The notes: generated from the sequence alone by a model not told the origin. A stretch of DNA of 64,000 bases from Sextonia rubra (GCA_037013555.1 JASUAD010000023.1:3534001-3598000), one strand, 5' to 3'. Shown: positions 9,201 to 21,893, counted from the stretch's first letter. Program-made: numbers and translations.

Positions 9201-11222
9201 TGCAATACAGTTTTTATGCTGAATTGTTCCGGTAATTCAGATGTATTATTTGATGTAGAAGCTTTTGCTTTTTTATTTTTATTTCCTTTGTTTATATTCT
9301 ATATTTTTTTAAAAAGTTTATTTTTTAATTCTTCATCTTTTAGATCTTTAAACATTTCTAATGGAGCAGAAAGTACGTTTAAAGATAAAAAGGAAAAAGA
9401 GGCAGATTCATATTGAATTTCACTATCAAGTATATTGCAGTGACACATATCTGATGAGTGAGAAGAATATTCTGTATTAAAGGAGCTAGATGACTCTGAA
9501 GAAAAGGATAAAGATCCTTTTGGAATAGTCTTTATTTCTTTTTCTGTTTTTACTTTTGTTTTTTAGCAGTCAGGAGCAATATGTCCTTTCCTTTACAGTT
9601 ATAACATTGTATTTCCTTTTTATTGGGAAAAGAAGTAGATGGATTGTTTTTTGTGTAGGTTTTCTTTGATCCTTTATATGGTTATGGAAAGTTTTTTTTA
9701 TTATATCTTTTAGAGGGAATATAGTATTGTGGAGTTGAAAAATGTCTTGATTTTCTTTTTTGATGGTTTCTTTTCCATTTTTTCTTTTTATTCTGGCTAA
9801 AAGGGCTAAAAGGACTAATTAATGGTTCCATGCCAAATTGAAAGCAAAAATCACCAAGTTCATAATTGCTGATACATTTTTTATTTCAATCTGACATTTA
9901 AGTTTGATTTCATTGCATAATGAAAATCCAACTTTATTAATCTTTTGAATTAGATCACCATATGTATTAAGTCCATAATTCAAGTTTCCATAGTTTTCTG
10001 ATTTTAATTCATCTCTAACTTTTTCTACAAAAAGTTTAGGAAGACCAGATAAAAAATTTTTCTTTCAAAAATTCTGAATTGCTTCCATCGATTGTATAAA
10101 GTTTTGATAAAAAAAACATCTTTATACCAAAGGAAATCAGATAATGTTGGGCATGATAAATTGATTAATTGAGTCTTTAATTTTTCTTCTACATTCATAT
10201 AATTACAAATAAAATGTTTAATTATATTGGTAATGAGCATGTAGATAGAATCAGGGATCATTCGGCCTTGAAGAGTAGTAACAGGATTTCCTGAGGTATC
10301 TCTTTTTACTGCTTGTAGAATAGCATGTCTTTCTATATTAGAAAGATATTTTTTCCCACTAACCATGTAATTATCCTGTAAATCCAAGGACAAATGTGTT
10401 TATCGATGTCTTTGGTTATTACCAGCAACCATGATGGTAGAGGCATAGATCATCATGTGTTGGCATAATCATAGAATTTGGTATAATGATAAGCCATCTA
10501 CATTCCATTTATATACTGAAGAGTTTTCAAATCGAAGACCATTCAAAGTAGCTTATTCTTCAAATAAAAGATAAGCTGGAGTTGGTCTTATTAGATAATA
10601 ATTCCTTGTTTTCACTGTAGTAACGATTGGTTTTTGTCTTTTAAATATTTTATTGAGTTGTAGAGATTCTTGATCTTGATTATCTTGATTTTCATTGGAT
10701 GTTTTAGACTTTTCTTCTATAGAGTCAGAAACAGAGAATTCTGAGTCTGAACTAGAAGCTTTAGAAGTTGAGACTAAAACATTTATGGATTTTTCTTCTT
10801 TTTGGTCTTTACTTTTTTGAAATTTTATATTTGAAAAACTATGTGATAATTGATTGATTAGTTCATCTGAAAACTTTAAAGGTTTCTTTTCTAACTTTAA
10901 ATCTTTAAGGGCTTCACCTTGAAAACCTAAAGATTGTGTCTTAATCACTTTTTGAGAAGAAGTGGTTTCATAAATCTGCAAAATATTTTCACCTTTATTT
11001 TCAATTATATTAACTTGTTGACCAATAGTATGAAGATTTATATTTGTATAATTATTTTGTTCTAAAACATGACTTAAGTTTGATTTGTAAATTAATTCTG
11101 ATTTACCTTTATCACCTTGTATCTTTGCAACATCTTTTATTGGTACAACTGAAGTTTCTTTATAAATAATTTGATATAATGGAGGATATATGGATTCTTC
11201 AGTTCTTTGTGGAGAGGAATAC
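9201..11222 (-). pseudogene. Coat protein and zinc-finger region, unit A1
   Basis: Pieces at 10553-11222 (KETSVVPIKDVAKIQGDKGK; acidic Ser-rich tract SSDSEFSVSDSIEEKSK) and 10025-10393 (NIERHAILQAVKRDTSGNP; MIPDSIYMLITNIIKHF) match coat-protein segments of the other copies. A basic tail and a CCHC knuckle follow near 9570-9610; CYNCK is visible but the frame is lost before the histidine. The acidic tract upstream and basic tract plus knuckle downstream is the usual caulimovirid coat-protein layout. The 5' side is cut by the copia element at 11223, and the same reading resumes at 20115. Confidence 0.68.
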
Positions 11223-12802
11223 TGGAAGTAGGTGGGTCTCGTGGATAGATTTCCAAAACTTTTAACCCACTTGACACAGGGATCAATTATCCATAAGACC
11301 AAAAAACCCAATTCAGGATGCATTACCCTCAATCTCGTGACCATGTACAGCAAATATTCTATCTAAAAGACAGAATCAAACAGCACTAAACATCCATAAT
11401 AATCTACGACATGCAAGAAGTAGATCATACCTTTGGAGATCTATAGTGCTCTAATGGAGAAGTTGCGACTCTGCTTGATGATGAGAATCTTCAACAGCTC
11501 TTAGCCTTCCACGCTATGACCTGAATTGGATTTATTTTCTCAAGAAGATTGGTGGAATCTTCAGGAGAAATCCCAACTCGAAACTCCAAGGAACTAGAAG
11601 AGAGAAGGAGAGAGAAACTCATGCAACTCTTGCACAAGCAAGGTTTTGAGCGTGAGAGAGTCTCATTGGACATCCAAAGAGATTTATATCTTTTCAAATA
11701 TATTCCTTGCTTAATTGAAGTAAAAGTCTTACTTCCAAAGCAATTAGCAACTTTCTCTTTTCTAAAACCTTTTTTCTAGAGTTCAAGTCGGATTAGTATT
11801 TTCCAATAACTTGGGCTAGCGTGGGGACCACTAGGGATTCCTTAGAAAGCTGGCTCCAACTGGAACACCGCGACCCCACATCTCATGTGCAATCCGGGCC
11901 CACAGTTAATTGCAAATAACACCACTATATAAATGCAATTGCACTCCAGTCTTATGAATAAATTACAATAAAGACCCTAAACTTCCCAATTACCACAAGT
12001 AGGCCCCTCTGTCAATATCCGTGGATCAATTGGAATAAATCTGTCTCTTCCAATATAAGTTCCACATCTTATTATCCTTGAGCCCCAATTAATTACAGTA
12101 ATCATCAGTACCATCCAATTAACTCTTAATTGAGATGGGTGCGCACTTACTAATGACAAATCCATTAATTGGTACAAGGAGATAATAGAGATAGATTCCA
12201 TCTTGATCATTCAACGTTCCCACAGTTCTACTACCATATACCCAAGACACCGAGGTGTTAACCTACAGTTGGCCTTACTAATTGGTGACTCAAAGCAAAT
12301 GAGTAAATAGAAACTTGAGTTCATCAATGTCTCAAGATTAAGAGCCTATTGCTAGGGAATTATGAGAGCATACCTTATTATTGAGATAGGATTCCATAAA
12401 GTGCATCTCATGGTCCTTTAATACATCCAATGTACCAGCACCGTGATTCAAAATCTTACATTCTGATGATCGAGACAAATCACACTATCTCATAGTGATC
12501 AAAGTGCAGCAACCTTATCAAATGAGATGCCCAGTCTCATTACAGGTTGTGATGCTATTTAAGTATAAGATTTGTGACATATATCTCCCGCGTGTGGATC
12601 TCATCCATGCACATATATCACATCTAATATACTAATGGGACCTGGTTCAACTCATGAACCATTATGTCATATGTATTGGTCATGTGCATGAAGTAGTAAA
12701 ATAACATTCATCTCATGAAAGTAAAGCATGATATTATTGATAAATAAAGAAATTAATCAATTTATTACATCAACTGATGGATTGAGTCCACAAAATCTAA
12801 CA
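11223..12802 (-). repeat. 3' LTR of the copia element
   Basis: 1,580 bp, plus-strand ends TGGAAGTAGG...AAATCTAACA. It pairs with 18556-20114. Compared with that copy it has 21 extra bases near 11441-11461 (or the other LTR lost them), the largest visible difference. Confidence 0.93.
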
Positions 12803-12816
12803 ATCTCCCACTTGGG
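12803..12816 (-). promoter_or_regulatory. Polypurine tract of the copia element
   Basis: Minus strand CCCAAGTGGGAGAT directly before the 3' LTR; the plus-strand primer position in a Ty1/copia element. Confidence 0.75.
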
Positions 12817-14660
12817 CTCAATGCCAGTCAGGGTTGCATCTCATGCCCATCCTTTCTACATGCTGTTCAAAGGCTTTGGTAGTCAAAGGCTTAGTAAAGG
12901 GATCTGTCAAATTGTTCGCAGAGGATATCTTGGTAATAGCAATATTACCTCTCTGCAGAATCTCTCTGACTAAGTGATACTTCCTCTATACATGCTTTTG
13001 GCTTTTATGGCTTCTAGGTTCCTTTGACTGAGCGACTGCCTCACTGCTATCACAGTAAACTGTGAGTGGCTGTCGTGCCAAAGGTACCACCCCAAGTTCC
13101 AAAAGGAATCTTTTAAGCCATACTGCTTCCTTACCTGCTTCACAAGCTGCTACATATTCAGCCTTTGAGGTTGAATCAGCGGTACATTCTTGTTTTATAC
13201 TCCTTTAGCTGATAGCTCCGCCTCCAAGCATAAATACATAACCAGAGGTGGATTTCCTAGAATCCTTATCTGACATAAAGTCAGAATCTGTGTATCCGAC
13301 TAGAATCAACTCATCACTGCTATAAATCAACATGTAATCTCTAGTCCTTCTCAAGTATTTGAGAATACATTTTATAGCAATCCAATGTTCAGGTCCTGGA
13401 TTAGATTGATATCTGCTGACTAGGCCCACTACATAACAGATATTTGGTCTAGTACATAACATAGCATACATGAGGTTACCAACAGCTGAAGCGTATGGTA
13501 TCGACCTCATCTGCTCCTTTTCCTTGGGTGTCTTAGGACACTGATCCTTGGAAAGGCGCATTCCATGCCTGAAAGGTGTGATACCCTTCTTGGAGTCTTG
13601 CATTGCAAACTATACTAGCACCTTATCTATGTATGCAGTTGGGATAAGCCAATCATCCTATTTTTCCGGTCTCGATAGAGTTTGATCCCTAGTATGTAGC
13701 TAGCTTCTCCCAAGTCCTTCATATCAAAAGTCTTGGCTAACCAAACTTTTACCGTTAACAACATTCCTATGTCTTTCCCGAGGAGAAGGATGTCATCGAC
13801 ATATAAAACCAGAAAAACTACCCTTTCACCCTCATTTTTCATGTACACACATGACTCATCAGGATTTTAACAAAAACCAAATGACTTGATTGCCTGGTCA
13901 AAATGGATATTCCAGCTTCGGGATGCCTGCTTCAGTCCATAAATAGACTTCTGCAGCTTGCAAACTTTTTGCTCCTGGTTTTTAGCTACAAAACCAGCTG
14001 GCTGCACCATATAGATGTCTTCCTCAAGATGGCCATTGAGAAACGCCGTCTTGACATCCATTTGCCAAATCTTGTAATCGAGATGAGCTGCAATGGATAA
14101 GAGTATCTGGATGGATTTGAGCATGGCTACTGGCGAGAAGGTTTCCTCATAATCGATCCCCTCTTTCTGAGTATATCCTTTCGCAATAAGCCTAGCCTTC
14201 TAGGTCTCCACTCTTCCATCTGGTCCTCTTTTTCTCTTGTAGACCCACTTGCACCTAATAGGTTTAATATTGGCAGGCAAGTCCATAAGTGTCCAGACCT
14301 GATTTGAGTACATAGACTCCATCTCAGCTTTCATAGCATCTTGCCAGCGTCCCGAGTCTAAGTCATTGATTGCTTCATCATAGTTAGAGGGATCTTGTTC
14401 CGGCTCTTCTGGGATTGCTTCATAAGACTCTCCTAAGAATGAGAACCTGTCAGGCGGCCTGACAATCCTCCCACTACGATGAGGTTCTGGTGTAACTACT
14501 GGGTCTGGTAAGGGCAGTTCTTCCTCAAGTCTGGTCATACTTGGATTTGGAATTGATTGCTCCTTAATCTCTTCAAGATCACATTTTCTAAAGATTTTCG
14601 GTCCATCATATGATCTTCCTCCAGAAAAACTGCATTGGTGCTGACCAGCACTTTCTGCTC
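12817..14660 (-). pseudogene. Copia reverse transcriptase and RNase H
   Basis: Read right to left: 14200-14538 (WQDAMKAEMESMYSNQVW, KWVYKRKRGPDGRVE) starts the reverse transcriptase; 13867-14124 has MDVKTAFLNGHLEEDIYM and the YGLKQASRSWN box; 13627-13848 has the catalytic YVDDILL; 13205-13603 has AVGNLMYAMLCTRPNICYVV and the RNase H start GYTDSDFMSDKDSRKSTSGY. RNase H goes on in another frame to about 12820 (AEYVAACEAGKEAVWLKRF region). At least three stops or frameshifts break the frame. Confidence 0.9.
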
Positions 14661-15930
14661 TCTGGGATTATAGAATAATTAACCTTTAGTTCCTTTAGAA
14701 TATCCTACAAATGTGCATATTTCTGACTTCGTTTCCAACTTATCCGTCTTAACCTTGAGCACATGTGCTGGACAACCCCAAATGTGTAGATGTTGTAGAC
14801 TAGGCTTTCGCCCAGACCACAATTCCCGGGGAGTCTTAGGTATAGACTTAGATGGTACGAAGTTTAGTATGTACATTACAATATCCAAAGCGTATCCCCA
14901 AAAGGATATCGGTAATCTTGAGAAACTCAGCATAGACCTAATCATATCTAAAAGAATCCAGTTCCTTCTTTCTGCTACTCCATTCTGTTGAGGCATACCA
15001 GGAGCAGACAACTGGGATAAAATCCCATTTTCTGATAAGTAACCCATAAAATCAGCAAAGCGATATTCCCCTCCTTGATCTAATCGAAGAGTCTTGATAC
15101 TCTTACCTAATTGCTTTTCTGCTTCCACTCGAAACTTTTTGAACTTTTCAAAAGCTTTGGACTTGCGGTGCATAAGGTATATGTAACCATATCTTGAGTA
15201 ATCATCTATGAAAGTGATGAAGTTCTCATATCCTCCTCTGGCCCTGACATTAATGGGTCTGCAGACATCAGTATGCACTAATTCCAATAAATCTTTGGCC
15301 CTATTACCCTTAGCTGAAAAGGGTTTTTTGGTCATTTTACCTTCCAAATAGGACTCACAGACAGACATTGGTTCTACCACCAATGAAGGTAAGATACCAT
15401 CTTTCACTAGCCTCTCAATCCTATTAAGGTTTATATGACGTAGCCTCAAGTGCCAAAGTTTTGTTGGATTAGATGAAGGTGACTTTCTCTTTAATGATGG
15501 TCTATTAATTGTTTCAGTATCATGTATCTCATACATCATGAGAGTTAACAAATAAAGTCCATTGGTTACCTTGCCAGAACATATGAAAGTACCATTCCTC
15601 TTTATGACAACTTCAGTACCAAAAGTAATAGAATAACCTTTATTCACCAAATTAGAAACTGAAATTAAATTCCGCCTTAAAGACGGTACATATAATGTTT
15701 CTGATAAAACCAATTTATTATTTGAAAAACAAAAAGTAATGACTCCCACTAAAACAGCCTCCGCCTTAGCGTCAAATCCTAGGTTGACAATGATTTCTCC
15801 ATCACTTAGCCTCCTGGTTTTCCTGAACCCCAACGTATTACATATGTGATTAGTTGCCCCGGAATCCACACACCAGGATTCTGAAGTACCAGTTGCAAAA
15901 CTAACTTCAGATATAAGTGACTAAATCATA
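14661..15930 (-). pseudogene. Copia protease and integrase
   Basis: One open stretch 14679-15869 (396 residues). Protease active site MDSGATNHICNT is at its N end, the GAG-pre-integrase segment LWHLRLRHINLNRIERL near residue 140, and the integrase core has DDE residues in HTDVC, LDQGGEY and NGVAERRN. It ends at a stop after FVGYSKGTKG. The expected zinc-binding Cys pair before the core is altered (CESYLEGK). This is the best-preserved coding part of the element. Confidence 0.9.
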
Positions 15931-15962
15931 CCTGGGGTCTTTTTCTTAGACAGATATTCTGG

Positions 15963-16793
15963 ACAATTCCTCTTCCAATGTCCTGTCTTACCACAATGGA
16001 AACACTTTCCTTTTATCCCTTAACCCTTAGCTTTAGCCACGCCACCAGTTGGACCATTCTCCACCTTAGGACCCTTTGGAACTGATTTCTTTTTGCCTTT
16101 CCGCCTTTTGCCTTTCGGCTTGGACTTGGCATCTGACTTTTCTGTCATTAAGGCTGTTAGTTTTTTCTTCATAATCCCTTCAGTTGCTACCAGCTGATTA
16201 GATAGCTCAGCCAGAGTCAGATTCATTTTATTCATATTATAATTGACCTTGAAATTGTTGAATGACTCTGGTAGTGACTCAAGGATTATGTCAATCTGTG
16301 ATTTTGCATCAATCGCAGCTCCCAGTACATCTAACTCATTTAATGAGTCCATCATCTTCAACATGTGTTCCTGTATTGATGTACCTTCAGCCATCTTGGT
16401 GCCAATGAGCACCCTCATAGCTGCCTGCCTAGCAGGTCTGCCTTGTTCTGCAAACATCTCTTTTAAGTTCGATATCATATCATATGCAGTCTTATAAGAT
16501 TGATGTTGGCGTTGCAGCACACTCGACATGGATGCCAGAATGTAACATCGGGCCATCTTATCGTCTTTGGCCCATTTGGTGTAAAGGTCCTTTTCTGCTT
16601 CTGATGCATCTGGGCCAAGCTTTTCAAGGGGGTTTTTGGTAAGTGCATATTTATATCCTGAAGCTGTCAGGACAATATCCAGATTCTGTTTCCAATCTAC
16701 ATAGTTGGATCGCACCAACTCATTCTGGTTGAGGATGGTCGCAAGTGGATTGAAAGTATTTTGTAATACTGTAGCACATAACCATACATTCAA
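15963..16793 (-). pseudogene. Copia Gag with CCHC knuckle
   Basis: 16020-16793 encodes 257 residues of UBN2-type Gag: NYVDWKQNLDIVLTASGYKY, YDMISNLKEMFAEQGRPARQ and LAELSNQLVATEGIMKKKL, followed by a Lys-rich tail. A stop right after AKAKG separates it from the nucleocapsid knuckle CFHCGKTGHWKRNC at 15963-16004, which is otherwise intact (C-X2-C-X4-H-X4-C). Confidence 0.88.
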
Positions 16794-18534
16794 TTAATGA
16801 ATTTAAATGACATTAGGGTTTAGTATTCTACCAAATTTATGTGGGAATCCTCATAACCACAAAATTCAGAATACATCGGAATCCCAATTCTGCGGGGTAT
16901 GCCTCCTTGGGGAGTGTGAATACCCCCTAGACTGGTGCGGATCAAAGTTGGCCAAAATTGGGATTAAGACTAACTATCCATGATCCCCTCAATTCATTAC
17001 TATCTAGGTATCTCACACCAAATAATGTATGACTCCCAATTAGCTTCGGTTTCTAAAATACATGAGGCAAATCATTGGGGATACTACATCATTATTTTAG
17101 TTAAGTGTGACCCACCAACTAGCATTGCATGACAACCGTTGTGGGCAGCTCCTCCTTGGGGAGTGCGCTCCCACCCCGTCTCATCAACACTATCCATAGG
17201 AGATCCATATCCAGTATCCAGATAAATACAAACCCTCCGTGGGGAATGGCCATTTTCAAAATGACGCGAGGCTAATACTTTCCTTAAAATGGACCTATAG
17301 TGGAAAACCATGGGGATTTGTATATATATAAATACCCCGCTCCCACTTAATATTTTAGAGTTGAGGATTTCCTTATAGGTGTATAGGTCCATCAAATATA
17401 GGTATAAATTCATCTCATGATATGACCAATGATTGGTTCCAAGTTAAGTTATTTTAAGGAAAGTCCAGTTTCTAAAATTAGTGTTACCAATAGATCCATC
17501 TCATGGGCCCACCAACTGTAATTAGAACTCTTTCCAAAAATTAATTTGATTTGACCAATTTTGGAATTTGCTATGTTTGGATCAAATATGGAAATACTCT
17601 AAAATAAGCATTCATCCATAAATAGAAAGTGCTATAATAAAAGACTGGTCCTCTCCTCCACATGGCGCAGGCGGAAAAGACTTCTTGGACTTCTAGACTT
17701 TCCAAAACTTTGGGATTCCTCAAACTCTTTGGGCATCTCCAAAACACCTTTTGGTAATCTTCAAACTCTTTGATTAGGAGTCCAGCTTCTCTTTCCTTCT
17801 TTGTTTCGGAAATCTCCAGAATTTACAAATTTTAAAAAAAATACATAAATTCCTGTGTCTCTATAATGAAACTTACATTGTAATCTAAACATGGATATAA
17901 AAGAGCTATAGGGAAATTCACCATGCCTTGCCCTTTCACGGGAAACCAAGGAAACCATGATGCCCTTTACACTTAGCCACAAATAAACCAATAAGTAAAA
18001 AGAAAGAAAATTCATGTGGGCCATATGGAGAGGACATTATCACCTGCAAGTTAGTATCTCATACAACAAAGCATCTCACAAAACCAGGCTGCCAAACCAC
18101 AATGGAAAAACAAGGTGCCAAATGTTTGCCACCACGATACAAGATCCCCTACACAAAGGGGGTCCGGGGGCAGTGCCCCCGGCGGGGGCAGTGCCCCCGG
18201 CGGGGGTCGATTTGGTCCTTACGGCTAGCCAACAGACCTCTACAGCCATAATGGCTGTTTGACTAACCGACCTGACGAACCCAGAAATTTGGGTTTTTTC
18301 AGATTCGGCGCCTGCTGTTCCCAATCACTTCTAATAATCTCAGTATGTTTCTAATGGCTTCTTACCATTCTCCTATCATGATTAAAACCTTTTATGACTT
18401 TCCAAACATGGATCTACTACAAAAGCAAGCAAACCCAATAAACATTGATCCGTTCATAGCCCTTGCTCTATCCTCTTCACATCTCATGCAAAGATTAGAA
18501 CAAGATTACTGATCTAACATGATTAGAGATGAGG
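16794..18534 (-). other. Untranslated leader of the copia element
   Basis: About 1.7 kb between the primer-binding site and Gag. It contains two similar boxes with CTCCTTGGGGAGTG (near 16911 and 17149) and a GC-rich palindromic tandem repeat at 18166-18201. ORFs here are short and show no known motif. Confidence 0.6.
18166..18201. repeat. GC-rich 18-bp palindromic unit, two tandem copies
   Basis: GGGGGCAGTGCCCCCGGC occurs twice in a row and a third copy starts (GGGGGTCG). Each unit can fold as a 7-bp stem GGGGGCA/TGCCCCC with a 1-nt loop. It stands out in AT-rich surroundings, in the leader of the copia RNA. Confidence 0.9.
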
Positions 18535-18550
18535 TATGGCTCTGACACCA
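18535..18550 (-). promoter_or_regulatory. tRNA-Met primer-binding site (copia)
   Basis: Minus strand TGGTGTCAGAGCCATA, matching the initiator tRNA-Met complement apart from few bases, 5 bases from the 5' LTR. Confidence 0.88.
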
Positions 18551-18555
18551 ATTAT

Positions 18556-20114
18556 TGGAAGTAGGTGGGTCTCGTGGATAGATTTTCAAAACTTTTGACC
18601 CACTTGACACAGGGATCAAATATCCATAAGACCAAAAAACCCAATCTAGGATGCATTACCCTCAATCTCGTGACCATGTACAGTAAATATTCTATCTAAA
18701 AGACAGAATCAAGCAGCACTAAACATCCATAATAATCTACGACATGCAAGAAGTAGATCATACTTTTGGAGAAGTTGCGACTCTACTTGATGATGAGAAT
18801 CTTCAACACCTCTTAGCCTTCCACGCTATGACCCGAATTGGATTTCTTTTCTTAAGAAGATTGGTGGAATCTTCGGGAGAAATCCCAACTCGAAACTCCA
18901 AGGAACTAGAAGAGCGAAGGAGAGAGAAACTCGTGCAACTCTTGCACGAACAAGGTTTTGGGCGTGAGAGAGTCCCATTGGACGTCCAAAGAGATTTATA
19001 TCTTTTCAAATATCTTCCTTGCTTGATTGAAGTAGAAGTCTTACTTCCAAAGCAATTAGCAACTTTCTCTTTTCTAAAACCTTCTTTTTAGAGTTCAAGT
19101 CGGATTAGTATTTTCCAATAACTTGGGCTAGCGTGGGGACCACTAGGGATTCCTTAGAAAGCTGGCTCCAACTAGAACACCGCGACCCCACATCTTATGT
19201 GCAATCCGGGCCCACAGTTAATTGCAAATAACACCACTATATAAATGCAATTACACTCCAGTCTTAGGAATAAATTACAATGAAGACCCTAAACTTCCCA
19301 ATTACCACAAGTAGGCCCCTCTATCATTATCCGTGGATCAATTGGAATAAATCTGCCTCTTCCAATATAAGCTCCACATCTTATTATCCTTGAGCCCCAA
19401 TTAATCACAGCAATCATCAGTACCATCTAATTAACTCTTAATTGAGATGGGTGCGCACTTACTAATGAAAAATCCATTAATTGGCACAAGGGGATAATAG
19501 AGATAGATTCCATCTTGATCATTCAACGTTCCCGCAGTTTTACTACCACATACCCAAGACACCGAGGTGTTAACCTACAGTTGGCCTTACTCATTGGTGA
19601 CTCAAAGCAAATGAGTAGATAGAAACTTGAGTTCATCAATGTCTCAGGATTGAGAGCCTATTGCTAGGGAATTATGAGAGCATACCTTATTATTGAGATA
19701 GAATTCCATACGGTGCATCTCATGGTCCTTCAATACATCCAATGTACTAGCACCGTGATTCAGAATCTTACATTCTGATGATCGAGACAAATCACACTAT
19801 CTCATAGTGATCAAAGTGCAGCAACCTTATCAAATGAGATGCCCAGTCTCATTACTGGTTGTGAAGCTATTTAAGTATAAGATTTGTGACATATATCTCC
19901 CGCGTGTGGATCTCATCCATGCACATATATCACATTTAATATACTAATGGGACCCGGTTCAACTCATGAACCATTATGTCAAATGTATTGGTCATGTGCA
20001 TGAAGTAGTAAAATAACATTCATCTCATGAAAGTAAAGCATGATATTATTGATAAATAAAGAAATTAATCAATTTATTACATCAACTGATGAATTGAGTC
20101 CACAAAATCTAACA
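18556..20114 (-). repeat. 5' LTR of the copia element
   Basis: 1,559 bp partner of 11223-12802 with the same TG...CA ends. Followed on the right by viral sequence AGGAACTGG that continues viral unit A1. Confidence 0.93.
18744..19091 (+). CDS. 115-residue ORF antisense within the copia LTR
   Basis: Open frame opposite to element transcription, with a charged middle (LEERRREKLVQLLHEQG) and a hydrophobic C-terminal part. The other LTR holds the matching piece 11549-11779 (76 residues) but has a stop in the 21 extra bases and another where CGA is TGA. The visible differences between the two copies mostly change residues (V/M, E/K, G/E, P/S, E/K), so I see no sign of protein-level selection. I do not recognise it. 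It may be a captured host exon or chance. Confidence 0.25.
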   Translation: MQEVDHTFGEVATLLDDENLQHLLAFHAMTRIGFLFLRRLVESSGEIPTRNSKELEERRREKLVQLLHEQGFGRERVPLDVQRDLYLFKYLPCLIEVEVLLPKQLATFSFLKPSF

Positions 20115-21450
20115 AGGAACTGGTAGTAACTGTAATCCAAGAAGTTGCTAATTTTGTTATCATATTGATAGTTAAACCTTCAGTTTATATGCTTTCATCA
20201 TGGCTAGTTTTAGCCAGTCAAAGAAATAAATATTTCTTTGATTATCATATATATTTATACCATTTTTCTTTTAAGAAATCTTTATGTTTGTAAGAAACCT
20301 GTTTAGAAAAGGATTTTGATAAAGGATCTAATATTAATTCTTTTATAACATATCTTTATAAATTTCAAAACATTTAATAACATTTATATTAAAATCAGAT
20401 TCAGAAGGATTATAGGTATTAGTGGGAGAAGCATGATTTATTGGTGCCTGAGATATAGTTTCTGAAGCTTGATCTGAAGGATAGACAAGTCTTGTAGGTC
20501 TAAGATCTACATGGGGTGTGGAGTAAGAAACTGTAAATGGTTTTTATGGAAGATCCTACCACTGACGGAGGATATGAATAAGAATTTTGAGAAGGTTGAC
20601 AAACTGTAAGAGTTCTATCTCTAGAATCTGTTTAAAAATTTATTTCAATACTTCCATCTTCATGTTCAATAATTGTCTCAATTTCTTTATTTTCTAAAGA
20701 TCTTTTTGGTTGAACGTTTTCTAGGCGCCATCTACCAGAGAGATTAATATCATTCTATTGTATGAGTTTTGGAATATTTACTTTATTTTTAAAATTGGTT
20801 TGGAATAAAGTAGTCATACCTTTTGCTTGATTGGAATAGGCTATGCCTGGAACAACCGAATTCATGAGTTTATAATAAAATCTATATATGAGAGCAAGAT
20901 TTTGATTATGAGGATTCATATCAAAACCTTTTGTCTAGATAGCTAAGGTAAGAGCTTCATATGCACCTGGATTTGTAAGGGAAACAGAGATATTTGGAAA
21001 ACAATTAAAGAAAGTAGGGCTATTAGCCAAACTTGATTCAACCATTCCTAGTAATGAATCACTGAATTTTTTATGTCTTGTAGCTTGAACATAGGCGAGA
21101 GCTTCTGTTCTAAGTCCATGTCTTGTTAATGCTTTAGAGCAACTTGCACTAATCCAAAGTGAATATAATTGAATGTTTTAGCATACTCTGTTATTTCATG
21201 GGGCTTTATTAAAGAAAGATACTAAATATCACTTGTGACAGATTCAGTTCTTTTATTGGTTTTTACTTTATAACTAGATTTTAATTGAAAAATTCCAACT
21301 TTATAGATTTCAATTTTATTAATAGTAGGGATAGTCCAGACATAAATAACCTGATCTAAATCATCATAACTGATTTTTGACAGACTTTGAAGATAAGTAA
21401 TTTGATGATGAGGAAGAAGAAGGTACAAACTTCCTAATAAGCTTAGCCAT
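20115..21450 (-). pseudogene. Movement-protein region of viral ORF1, unit A1
   Basis: ORF1 start codon retained at 21448-21450 (ATGGCTAAGC), followed by an open piece (21222-21428) including SYDDLDQVIYVWTIPTINK. Further left, in shifting frames, are segments matching the plus-strand copies: a GLVQAALKPLTR-like block, the SLLGMVESSLANSPTFF block and the NKVNIPKLIQ block. The pattern fits a 30K-superfamily movement protein, the usual N-terminal caulimovirid domain. A Ser/Thr/Pro-rich linker (about 20340-20600) precedes the coat protein. Many stops; cut at 20115 by the copia element. Confidence 0.62.
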
Positions 21451-21888
21451 AATTTGTATTATAGAGTTACTTTAATCAAAACCACCATGAGTATCTAACG
21501 AAATAGAGGATTTACCCACCAATAAAATGCCTTAAATTCTTTCACACGGCTGACAAAGGCGACAACAATGGCTACCTCAAATTCGCTCTAGGCAGAATAT
21601 GATTAAAATTTCTTAGTAATAACAAATACACAACCAAGTATTAAGATTTTTGACATTCTTACTTCTGAGTTAGCAATCCCTTAAGTAAGATTAAAATATT
21701 CCATAACAAAGATAAGTGAAGAAATACTCATAAAATGACTTTAGATAGCCAAAGTACTTGATTACAAGTTTGATATTAACTTGGCTCTAATACCAAATGG
21801 GAAAAGCAGGGATTATAAGGGAGTTCAGCAGAGGAAATGAAAGGGAACTTTTAGGTTGGCTCTTATCTCGATGCGTTTGTACATGGCA
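21451..21888 (-). other. Viral leader of unit A1 with primer-binding site
   Basis: Primer-binding site at 21781-21795 (minus strand TGGTATTAGAGCCAA, one change), then about 330 bases of leader to the ORF1 ATG. The promoter part of this intergenic region lies beyond the SIRE element, at 35211 onward, because the element inserted between the TATA box and the primer-binding site. Confidence 0.78.
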
Positions 21889-21893
21889 ATGGC
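21889..21893. repeat. Target-site duplication ATGGC, left copy
   Basis: Identical 5-bp ATGGC flanks the SIRE-like element here and at 35206-35210. Five bases is the usual Ty1/copia duplication size. Confidence 0.9.

Larger units (their letters stand above)
11223..20114 (-). mobile_element. Ty1/copia retrotransposon inserted in viral unit A1
   Basis: Complete element of 8,892 bp with LTRs at 11223-12802 and 18556-20114, a tRNA-Met primer-binding site, a polypurine tract, and gag, protease, integrase, reverse transcriptase and RNase H in copia order on the minus strand. It interrupts viral ORF1 between the movement-protein and coat-protein regions. The flanks read AGGAATAC on the left and AGGAAC on the right; no exact 5-bp target duplication is seen. 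Stops interrupt the polyprotein, so it is not autonomous now. Confidence 0.93.

Noticed and set aside
17084..18324. Short ORFs in the copia leader as extra genes
   Set aside because: No motif; the longest overlap the GC-rich palindromic repeat and occur on both strands.
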